From: Bolinopsis microptera | Lineage: Eukaryota; Ctenophora; Tentaculata; Lobata; Bolinopsidae | Length of the DNA stretch: 64,000 bases | Direction: 5' to 3' | Assembly: GCF_026151205.1 (NCBI RefSeq) | Contig: NC_087073.1 | Span: forward strand, 19,744,837-19,808,836 | In this document: positions 33,101 to 45,200 of the stretch, piece after piece | How the letters are laid out: every line of letters starts with the position of its first letter | How positions within the stretch are numbered: position 1 is the first letter of the stretch | Notes under the pieces: generated by a model | What the model was told of the DNA's origin: nothing | Seen by the model: the letters and a program-made list of their open reading frames with translations, nothing else | Databases searched by the model: none | Position numbers and translations under genes: made by a program

Positions 33101-36100
33101 GAATGTATATTTGTGAATCAAAAACAGCTCAGAGCTACCACTCGGGGTACACTGTTAACATCATTGGACAACTAGACTGCAACACAGTAGGGGTGTGCTA
33201 TCTAGTAAGGGATAAAGTCTGCAGACGTGCTTCAGTAGGAAGCACAGTTAACAATTTTAAGACCAGATGGCAGAACCACAAATCACATATTAGGAAAGCG
33301 GTTAGGAGTTGTGAAATTTCTTGTCATTTTAACGATAACCAGTTCCATAATCTTACCAAAGAGCCCTTAAAAACGTTTGACAATGAGTTATCCGATCAGA
33401 TAGAGGTTATTATTTTTGAAAAGCTAGATTTTATAAAATGTTTAACCTTAGAAGATAGAAGTAGGGTTGCTAAAGAAAGAGAATCATTTTGGCAAAACCA
33501 GCTTATGACCCTCAGTGATTTTGGAGGACTTAATAAACGTAGTGCTCTTAATGAAATAAAAAATTGACCTTTATATGATATGTTTTAATATTAATCTTTC
33601 CACAGACACTTGCATTTTGATGTTTACTTTCACCTCTGCATCTTTTGTTTATATCTTATGTTTGAATGAGACTTACTCACAAATTTCCCATCTCAGTATT
33701 GATCTATTTTTGTCATGTTTTTAAATTACTTCATAGAACAGTTATTTTAATAAACTTGCTTTCAGAATGAGACATGTAAAGATTACACAATCGATAGCTT
33801 AATGTGAATTTCGTGTTTTACTGTTTCACTGAATGTCTCAAATATATATATATATATAAATTATATATTATTATATGTTGAAGGGTTTGATAAAAGTTTT
33901 TTAAAAATAAGCTAGGTATCTGTTTTATTTTTTAAACGAGAAAACAATAATATACATAAACTATATTATATCATATACGTTCACAAAAATGAGTTGCTTA
34001 ATTTTGTTCATTGGTCTCTATAAAATATTATACATACTTAAAACATTATATCATGATATATTTATTATTATTGTCTGTGTGTTATGAAAGTTCCAACCGA
34101 ATGCTGTCTATTTTAAAGTGTTCTTATCAAAGAAGATAGAAACATTTCTGCCATCGTAAATGTAAACACTATTGCGGTTCACCGTGTAGGGCGGATTCTC
34201 GTTGTTTTTGTAAATGTGCATCGCTCCCCAGCCCGCGCAATGCACCTCTACTGCACAGTGAGCTCCCATGTGACTCTGGAACATCGTGCACCATTTTACC
34301 GGAGCCGCATCGTTGTAGCAGTGCCAGGTGAACTCCTTGTCAGACACATTTAAGATGTAAGCGTGGTCTGTTTTCGTGCTGGAAATGAAGCTCCGAGCTT
34401 TAACCAACACATCTATGGCTCTTCCAACGTTTTTAATCTGCTCTCCATACGTTACAAACAATAGTTTTTGCTGCGTTTGCGAATGCCTCTGGATCCGCCA
34501 ACACTGCTTCCGTTATTACCGCCGCACCAGCCATCTCTTAATATCCTGCCAGATTTCATCGTGAATATGGAAAGTATCTAATTCAGGCACAAGATGGAAT
34601 TAAAAAAAGAAAACATTCGAATCTCAATTGTTTGTCAATGATTTTTAGAGACTTAAATCCTATACAATCAAAGAAAGTATTCGTTTAACCATTTGTAATA
34701 GGATTACAAGCATATTTCAAAAATCTGTAACGATTTGTCCTGTAAATAACACCCCAGTTTGAATAATGTTTAAAACAAAAACTGTGACAAAAATTAAATC
34801 AGTACCGTTTCATAACTTAGTTAGAGTGATGACAATTTAGAGGGCTGACAATTTAGAGGGCTGACAATTTAGAGGGCTGACAATTTAGAGGGCTGACAAT
34901 TTAGAGGGCTGACAATTTAGAGGGCTGACAATTTAGAGGGCTGACAAATGATAATTTAGAGAGCTGAAAATTTAGAGTGCTGACAATTTAGACGGCTGAA
35001 AATTTATGGGGGCCTCTTTCAAGTTAAAAAATTCAAACTGGGAAAATTGCACTGCTGATATATCTGATTACGCTACAGTAACTTAGATCACAAATTATAT
35101 TAATCTGCCAGCGTGACCAGAATCGTGGGAAAAGTCGTGCTCCAAGCTTACAGAACCCTAAACTCCGCACTGCTAAGAGCTTAAGCGACAAGCGTTACCT
35201 TATATGGGCACCACATGGTAATACTGCCTACTGGCTAGCTTGTCTCATGTTGGTAGGATTGCCAGACTACAGGCTTGTAGTGTGGGGGGGGGGGGGGGGG
35301 GTGGGGGTACGACACATTTATTTAGCGCTTTTCAGTATAGACTCAGAGTAAAAAAGTTAAGGATTTATAGGATTCGTGATCAGAAATAGCTATCGAAACA
35401 ATAAATTCTTATTCTTAAGAAAACAATATGAAATCTTGCGCTATCCAATAATTTTGCAGCAGCTGATTAGCTGATATTGATAATAAAGCTTAAGGTCCAT
35501 GAGCAGGAACAAAGCTAACAAAATATTCCGCAACCTCGTGAAGTTTATTCTTTATAGTACGGTTGCAAATGGGTGTTGCCATAATTTCAGTTCCAAAATT
35601 TAAAATTTAATAATAATGAATTTAAATCTACTGGTATTTAGTCTTTCTCCGTTATTTGGTATTTAAATTTAATGAAATCCTGAAATGATGCAAAGGATTG
35701 TGGAATTTTAGTAAATTTAAACTTTTCATACAAAGTTCAAATATTTTTTATCGTGCAGGATCCTGGTAAACCCATTATCATTGGTAGATATCATTCGCAG
35801 CAAACAGACGAATGCAGCTACTAAAGTTGTGCCATTCAAGCTGCCGCCATCATGCGATTCACGGCGACAATATCATCATGATTTTAGAAAGTTTCTTCGA
35901 CAAAATCTTTATCAGAGCCCCCTTAGATAAATTGATTTTGATATTATTTTTATTTACATTGTCATTGTATTAATTCTTTACATTGATTTCAAGGTAGGGC
36001 GAGCGAATGCCGCTGCTGCTAGGGCACCGGTAGAGGACCGGTATCCGATCATACCGCCCAATAAAAGTCTAAAAATACGCACCAGATCGTTGAACAAATT

Positions 36101-36223
36101 AAACAGATACTTGGCAAATGGCTCATGATCATGATAAATCTAATCATTTAAGATTAGACTGATTTTATACCCAAATTTGTGTTATTAATACCCCCAACGT
36201 CAAGTAAGGTACTGACTGTATGA

Positions 36224-36260
<37 letters not shown>

Positions 36261-39200
36261 AGTAGTATGAAACATGAACAACAGTAGTTTCAGGAAAAAC
36301 TTCCAAAATCGTATATCGAGAGGTAGGTAGTAGGTACTACTACTAGTTACGTAATTCAGAAAACCGAAAAAAATCTGTTAGGATCATAATGATCAGGGAA
36401 GCATGAACCGTGGAAAAATTGGTTTCCAGGAATCCACTTTCACAACAAGGAAAAAAGAAAATCGCGATCATTTAGGCCAAAAATCGCGGCGCTGCGACAA
36501 GCCAAACTAGGCAAAATCGCGGCGAAAGATAATGTATTTTCAAAGCTAAGTTAGATATCATATATTCGTTAAACTAGCCGGCATTAGTTTAGTTAGATTA
36601 GGGAGTGATAAGCAAAACAATAGTATATAACTAAGCTATTACATCCAGTTAGATGCGGATCGATAAAACGGAGTAGGACGGAGACTTGAAGTCGTCTATT
36701 CTTGATCAGTGTGCCTTAAGGAATCTCTAATACAAAGCCGAACCGTATGGAGAACGGCACTATACACAAGAGAACGGCACCTTGTCTTTATGTTTAGCTT
36801 GTACTAGCTATTTTATAAGTTGCTGGGTTGGAATCAAAATCCCAAAACACAGGCAGATTGCAGAATAAAATTGGTGCAATTGCAAAGCGATGTATAAGAC
36901 TGCTATTTGGTAACTTCCCCGATTTTGATCATAAAGAATACAACTTAAAATGTGCACGTTCGAGAACTTATAATAAACATATATTATGGCTAGCAAGAAC
37001 TACTGTCTAGAACACACTAAACCGCTGTTCACTGAGCAGAAGAATATGAATCCGGAGAATCTGCACATGTATCATACATTTATGGAACTATTCAAAATCC
37101 TTAAATTTGATGTCCCTCAGTCCATTATAGATCTTTTCAAGTTCTGCCCTAAAAATGAAAAACTTCGTTTGATCCCATTACTGACATTAGAATGTAGATA
37201 TCTCCCAACAGAACTTTCAGTACACCTCTACCAAAATTTGGAATGATCTCATCCCTAATAGCAATGTACCTATAGTATAAGTATAACTATTACTAAATAC
37301 TATCAGTAAGGCTCTTCAAACATGGTATTGTCAAAGCCTGTACTACTTTGAGAATGACTCCAATCCGTCGGCCGGGTGGTGTAGTGGTAACACGATCGCC
37401 TCCCAAGCAAAAGACCCGGGTTCAAATCCGGTCGGATGCAAGTCGGCCAGTTACCAAGCTGTGATTTGGTACAGCTTCGGCTGGTGATACACACTCTTAG
37501 GCTCGTAGGACTAACCCCCCTACAGCTAGTATAGTGCCTCGGCATAGAGTGGCTTAGGGTTACTGAAAAGGAGATAAGCACCTCAGGCCATCCCACCGTT
37601 CGGGAGAGACCTGCCCATGTATTGTATGTTGTATGTTTGTCACCAGAAAAGCAGAAAGTACCTTTACCTTACACAAAAACACGGTTTTCGGGTATTATTC
37701 TTGTAGCTGCTGGCCTCTAGTTGAGCGCATAATTTGGTAAAGCTGGTTACTCCTTCATGAATTAATCTAGTCTACAGATGTTTGAAACCCCCCCCCCCCC
37801 TCCGTTATCAGTTTTACAAATAGCTATTCTGTCAAAATTACACTAGCGTAATCATTTGGAAAATTTGGGTTCAGTTGTCGTTTTAAGATTTACGCTGATT
37901 GGGCACCCAATTAAGCTGATTCGGTGCCCTGTTAACTGTGTGGGAACTAGGTTCAATTGGGTTCAGTCGTCGGTCAGCCTTATAAAGAACGTGATATTTG
38001 GCCCTCGGACTTAAAGGAGAATGCGCAAATTTGGTCCTCAGATTAAAAGACAAATGCGCAATTTGTCGCGGAGAACTGAAAAATCGCGATTTGTCGCTAG
38101 GATCTGAGAAAAAAGCGATTTTTCGCGGCAAACGTCAAAAATCGCGATTTGTCGCGGAGAATGGGAAAAATCTCGATTCCGCACGTGCCGCGATTTCCTT
38201 TTGACCTTGTTTCACAAGCATTTCTGAGCCCACTTGTCTGCTGACGTAACATTGTTAACCAAAAACTTCCCAACTTCCCTAAAACTTAGACATAAAAACT
38301 TAGACCACTAGACATAAGTTTACCACTAGACGCTACACCCAAATCAATGTCAGGAAAACTGCAAACATTCAGAAGACGATACATAGAGGCCCTCTTATGA
38401 ACAAAGGCAAAGATGAGGAAATAAAATAATACGTACCTATGTGATGTAAAATGTGTAAGGCATAAGGTTAGTAAGCAGTTAATCTGAGATTTGGAACAAT
38501 GAGAACATGGGAGAACATTGACCAATTTTTAAGACAATTAATCTATATTATAACTTTATAACATACCTTTGCGAAAACAATATGGACAGAAACTCATGAG
38601 GGTAAAGGAAATATTTCTACAAACATAGTGATAGTGAAAAACTTATACAAAGGATGCCACAATGCTGGCAACATGCCGCCACCTCTAAGTCGCCCAAAAA
38701 AAGCCACTGAGCTGCAAAATTTAGCCACTACTCGATAGAATAAAAATTGTTAAGTGATTTAAACGGTTCTTTTGCGATAGTGTAATTGCGACAACTAGCG
38801 CTGGATGGCGACAACTAGCGCTATCCATTTAAACCTCATTCTGTCCGATAACCATAATGATATAATATACCATAGGAGTTCGGACTACTTGTTCCAGAAC
38901 TACGTGCTTAAGAACAACTTGTTCACTTGAAGAACCGTGGAAATTTCTGCGAATGTCGCGGCGCCGCGATTTTTGGCCTTAATAATCGCGATTTTCTTCT
39001 GTCCTTGTTCACTAGCAGTTAGCACGTGCCAGGTGCCTTCTCAAAATAAATGAGCAGTGATGAGAGTGGAATAAGCTTCAGTACATATATTTGAAGTCTA
39101 ACTTTGATGGTTAAGTGTCTTTGGTTTTTTGTCCAATTTAGATATTGTGCAGCTTTCAGGACAATCAGTTGTGTTGTGTTGAGATTGATAGCACAATATT

Positions 39201-42200
39201 TTGTTACAGAAATTCTACACTGGACTTCATAATTTGCTGTCCGTTATCGTTCAAGTATCATTTCTCTCTTTTTAATCTTTCGAAATAATTAAGTTTGTTG
39301 AAAAGGGCTTAACTTTTCAGTTCTTTTCTTTTCCTATGATAAATATTGGAACTCATAATATCCCAGACATAAAGCCCCAACAAGAATATTTTGAGCACTT
39401 AAAAAAATTGAATAAATAAAAATTGTATATCGGATCTCCCAGTTACTCTCACCTTCCCTGCCCCATAGCATATGGAAGAGAAGTGTACCTATTATCCTGC
39501 AGAGTGTAGACACTAGACGTGATGATAATACACAAGTCTCTGATTTAGTCAATTAAATTAGTAATTCGATGAGGTTGATAACGGTGTGAAGTATGTACTG
39601 TTTTGTGTTAAATGGGCCATGTATCTTCGCTGTTATCCCGGCGGCACACATGTAAGATGCTATTGTGCCAGAATAACGGGAAATTTTGCTCTTCGATTTG
39701 AAAGAGCCAATTAAATCTTATATTTCGGTGCCCCTGGCATTTGTAACATCGCACCATTCTCAACCTGTCCTTAACCCGATTAATTAGCTTGTAGGGAAGC
39801 CTTTGACTTTGTTCATACGAGAGTGTGAAACCAAACAAGGAGATGTTTAATTTGGATTACAGCTGTCAACCAATAACCATTAACCATACATGGTGACTGG
39901 TGAATATGGTGAGCTGTTGATTAAATGTTTTACAATTTTCGTACGATCACTTTTTAATACATTTCCACAAGAAAAGACACAAACTATCTACATTTTTGTA
40001 TGCAAAAATAGTGTTACAAATATATTAAGATATTATGATATCAGCACGTCTCGTAATTTTAAAATCAATAAATAATGCACCAAATATTAATGCACCAGAA
40101 ATTCCAGCCAGCAGAAAAAGAGTGAAAAAATCCCAAATAAATGTGTCATACAGTTCCTATAAAATATCCGTGTAAAATAGGAATAACAATCACTGGTTGA
40201 GTTTACAGTACATGAAGACAGCAAGTTCGTAGTTTCCTATCTCCTTCATGCCAGTCATCTTCTCCTTCCAGTAAGCCCAGCCTTCCTCACTGTCCAAGTG
40301 CTGAGCCATGCCGTGGTCTCCGTCCACCAGATCTTTGGAAACTCTTTCAACTACCTGTTGAAAGTAGAGTACGTTTCAAAATTTAGACGTTATTTGTGAC
40401 TAAATCAGTAAAAATGAATACCGAGATTCTAAGCAAATCCGGCTTTGTTAGTGATAGTATAGCCTTTATCACTTAAACATTATCCAGTAAAATACTTAAA
40501 TTAAACAGATACCTCGCTCTCTTTTCCAGTGAAGTCGAATTCCATCAGTTTCTCCTGGAAACTTGCTGAGGGGTTGTCCATCTTGCCGTAGGTGTAGTCA
40601 ATGTCATAGCCTGGAGGAGGTTGAGGAGCATCAAGTTTCCCGTAGCTGTAGTCAACGTCGTAACCGGCGGGAGGTTGAGGGGCATCAAGTTTGCCGTAGC
40701 TGTAGTCAACGTCGTATCCTTGTTTTCCCATCTCCTTCAGCTTCTCGTATTCTCCAGATGTAATCCCGGGGTATTTAATCTTCAGAGCGAGGATGTTGAG
40801 CTCCTGATTTATACCGTTGAGGTCGGTGTTAGTGGCACAGAGACACATCTCCGGAGTTGGAGGACGGAGGAGGAGGGCCTGGTAGTGGGAGTGAGCGCGG
40901 CTCCACATCTCGTTCATGTGCAGCACGTGGGCTATCTTCTCCAGGACACTGAAGTTTGTGATAGAGTAGTGGGCCTTGTCCATGTTTCTCAGGATCTGCA
41001 ATGGTAAATGGTTTGTTTAACTACGTGTTCATTGTTCTCATTTTATACCAACAAATTCTTCAACTCACAAAATTGGAAACTGTGGGATCTTTCTATTTTC
41101 ATAAATGTTTACTACCTTTATGAGGGGTACTCATATTTAAATAACGTACCAGATCAAGGTATTTGAGAGCATCAGTGGTGAAGCCGTCATCATATCCGGT
41201 GTGGGGTGCATGAGGGAGCACTCTCTCCTCACTCCCTAGGTCCTTGTTAACAGTTGGAATGTTGTTCTCCTCACCAACACTAGCGCTGAAGTACTTCTGA
41301 ATGTCCTCCACGGAGATGGAGTGAAGTCTGTGAGCAACGTTCCGGGCAAACAAATCGGTCAGTCCTCCAGCTTTCAGCTCGTCTCTACACACTGACTTTA
41401 GAAGATCAGTCCTCAGATCAACAGGCACTGAATTAATTAAAATATCACAATGTTTTACGTTAACCTGTGAAGCTAGCGACCAAAAAGTATTGAAAGCTAT
41501 ATACTCTAGTATTTTTAGTACAAGTAATGTTTAATATTTACAAGCTGTAGAACTTGATACATACCATGAATTGTATTACCAAATAACGGAGTAGTTCGCT
41601 GTTTATTAGTCTCATGATTGAAATACTGATAGTTGGATATTATCCGGGTTGGCGAGACAAGGACAAATGAAACAAGGAAGTTAGGAGTAAGGGCAAATTT
41701 TTGGCGTCAACGCCATCTTCTGGCTAAAATTGGTATAAATGTTAGTATATAATTGTAAATGCTTAGTATACTAGTTAAAATGCTAAATTGAAATTACACA
41801 CACTGAATACAGGTTACATCAAATGGTATTATATATTATTACATTGAAAATGGTGATGTACACACGTTTTACACTCTGTCCAAGTACATAATATCTACTG
41901 GACAGAGTGTAAAACGTGTGTACATCACCATTTTCAATGTAATATATAATACCATTTGATGTAACCTGTATTCAGTGTGTGTAATTTCAATTTAGCATTT
42001 TAACTAGTATAGAAGCATTTACAATTATATACTAACATTTATACCAATTTTAGCCTGAAGATGGCGTTGACGCCGAAAATTTGCCCTTACTCCTAACTTC
42101 CTTGTTTCATTTGTCCTTGTCTATTCAAACCGGATAATATCCAACTATCAGAATTGTATTACATAAGGTAAAACTTCGACAGTAGAAAGATAAATAAATG

Positions 42201-45200
42201 TTTACCTGCAAGGCAGTTAGATGCGAGGGCAGCGATCAGCAGTCCAATCATATCGTGAGCCTGGAGCAATTCCTACAATTTATCAAAGAGAAATGAGAGG
42301 TATGATCCAATCCTTCTATTTAACCCCGAATCTTTTCCCTGACATGAAGTAAAAGGAGGAAACACATTATTTTCCTTTTTATTTCCTATTATATAACCAG
42401 GGAACTCACGAGAAATTCCCGTAAAATTTCATTGGTTCCCCTGTTGGATGCATCTCAATGATTGGTTGAGTCTGAACAATATTGTTAGGACCACCTCACT
42501 GTTCCCTGATCGGTGCCTTGAGACTGAAAGGATTCTACCGAACCCTGAAAACTTTTCACGCTACTCAATTGTAGATTTGGGTTGAGCTACCGGTATATCT
42601 GGCCACGATGACCTAGATTGTAGCGGATTTACACAGCGCCATGAAGTCACGTGTTTCTCCAGAACGTGAGGCTCAGAATTATCGGAAGAATTTACCATTT
42701 CTACTGAAATCAGAGATTGAAAATGATTCCATTTTGTCATTCGCTAGATCTAAGTCTGGGTCGGAATATGATGAACTAAGCAGAAAAGAGCTAGTAATTA
42801 CAAAATAGTACATTTATCTCCCAATATTATAAATTCTGAAGAACTTATAAATAATAAGTAAAGCTGACGTAACCATCCTTTTCAGATCGACGGAGAACAG
42901 CTGAACAAGATCCTGGGACTGGTGGACTCAGGTGTGAAACAGGGCGCCAGTTTGCAGACCGGTGGGGCACAGTTCGGTGATAAGGGCTTCTTCATGCAGC
43001 CCACTGTATTTGCGGATGTGCAGGACCACATGGATATCTCTACTCAAGAGGTGAGAACCTTTTCAAGTTCACTAAATCATTTGAGATTTTGTAATTTTCA
43101 AGTTTACTAAATCATTTGAGATTTTGTCATTTTCAAGTTTACTAAATCATTTGAGATTTTGTCATTTTCAGTACACAAAATAGCTGTGTTAGATTTGGTA
43201 CTGTAAAGTGTTATTTTTCTTTTCTGCAATATGCGTACGGCATATTCTCCAATCATTCGACACATCATAACATTTAGGAAACTACACTGCAGGATATGTT
43301 TTTGGGTAGGGGTGTTATATTTCGCAATACGACCACGATAATTTAAATTGCAACAAACCTTAAAATTCTACTCCCGAATATCCGCACAGCAACAGAGCAT
43401 GTAAATCTCATTATTCTTGCACTGTTGCATCACGAAACTGCAGGAACTGCTAGCTGGAATAGGTCTCTCTAATGAAAATGTTTATTATTGTAAAGGACTT
43501 TGAGGGGGTCTGTAGTCCCCCCGCATAGTATGTTTGTGTTTCACTGATTTGTAAACTGAAGACGTAAATATCCATATATCAGGAAGCACAATCATAGCAA
43601 AAATGTAATATGTTGGTGTATGCGTGTACCGTTTTTCCTCAACTACCACAGGCCACTAATGTTCTGTAATACTGTAATACTAATATCTACACCAAATTCC
43701 AGAACAACTAATTCTGGATCATCTCAATCTATAAAATCTGGCTGTATGCGTAGGTAACGCACTGAGCTGGATGGAACCGTACCTTGAAAACAGGTATCAA
43801 TATGTCAGATTTTTTAATGAGGTTATAAAATCCGCGATTCACCAAAAGCGCGTATAATTCCAAGATTACTGAAAATAAAACTGATCTAGATCTGATCAAG
43901 ATCATAATCAGTCTAGTATTGTCTACTGTCTATTCTATTGATATTTTTGTTGTTCGTTTATCAACAGAGGCCCTTGATCATTGAATCATTTCATTCAGAC
44001 AATTTGATTTCAGTTTAAAGTATTTTAAAACGATATGATTTAACTGCTGAGGCGTATGATTCGTATTTTTTAGCAAGGCCTTGTTACTTTTTAATTTTAC
44101 TCAGTGATAATTCATGACATTAGTGCGAGGAAAAAAACATCTGAAGAATAACCATGGAAAATGATAGCACTGTATTATAAGGGTGTTGTGCTGCCAGCTA
44201 TTTCCAAGCCAATATCTGGCTTTCCACAGAAATTGTAACGATCCATTTGTTCTGCAGAAATGGCTTCCTGCCAGGAACAAAGTGCTCTCTTCCGCTCTCA
44301 AGAATGTTGGCACTCTGCCCAGGATAGGTAACCCGCTAATTGCTTCACTAAGCACTGAAATGTATGGGTTTAATTTAATGGACACGTTCAAAAAAAGGTG
44401 GCACTAGAGATTGATTTTTTTAAATGCGTTTTAAAAATAGTCATTGTTCTTTGTTGGTTGATATATCTATCTATACCTTTAGAAATTCGATTAAATTTCA
44501 TGATCCTGAAATCACGGAGTCTCTAGTGCTTATATTACAGGAGTTATCGTTATTTGTGTGCCAATGATTCAAATATCACACAATTAGAAATGCAAGATGA
44601 ATCAACACTAGATAATCTGAAAAGTACTATTCACAAAGACGCCAAAATTGATATGGTGATTATAATGCATGTAAGGAATGGAATGTCTTATCTGAAATTG
44701 TTATTGGTGCCAAAATGATTCAAAAATCACAACTTAAACGTTGGAAATGAGCCTATTTTGAGCAGTGATTATTGAATCATCTTACGTTTTTATTGGCTTT
44801 CTATCATTTTTTAGGGTACAAAATAGTATTAAATAGTATTAAAACCAGTTAATATGATTCAAAAATCACATTTTCGTTAAAGGTGCGCTATTAAGTCACA
44901 CTATAGTAAGCCTTAAATTAAGTGCACGATATGACAATTTATATCCATTCTATGATTCTTATTATGTGATTTTTGAATCCATGTCTAAGCTTATACCATA
45001 TTGAAGGCCTTTGAGCGATAATTTTTGATCTCGGTGCTTAAATGATTCAAAAATCACACAAATCTGGCTACCAAATATGTAATTTCCTTTAAAGTGTGAT
45101 AATTGAATCATACGTAATGTTCAAGTTGTAATGACATTTTGAAAGTAAAGGTAATGAATCGATAATCACATTTCAAAAATCCGATTAAGTATTATATGTT

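Larger units (their letters stand above)
30022..33567 (+). mobile_element. Penelope-like element: reverse transcriptase and GIY-YIG endonuclease
   Basis: The RT frame is followed by a ~430-bp gap and a GIY-YIG frame in the same orientation. This domain order is diagnostic of Penelope-like elements with an endonuclease. Flanking pLTRs were not identified. Located in ALDH intron 9. Confidence 0.9.
36446..38209. mobile_element. hAT-type element with AAATCGCG subterminal motifs, 1.76 kb, host to nested insertions
   Basis: Termini CAAGGAAAAAAGAAAATCGCG and the inverse of CAAGGTCAAAAGGAAATCGCG, with a perfect 8-bp duplication TTTCACAA (36438-36445, 38210-38217). Both ends carry several copies of AAATCGCG or ATCGCGAT within about 200 bp, as expected for transposase-binding subterminal repeats. 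No transposase frame remains. It contains a LINE 3' fragment and a tRNA-like SINE. A further lone terminus of the family lies at 38950-39006. Confidence 0.82.

Noticed and set aside
36225-36258. C34 run (and G18 at 35284) as a structural DNA element
   Set aside because: Homopolymers of this length are prone to sequencing and assembly error; nothing else supports a role.
37371-37440. Functional tRNA-Gly gene
   Set aside because: The acceptor stem does not pair, the anticodon stem has mismatches, and a SINE body follows without a pol III terminator at the expected place.
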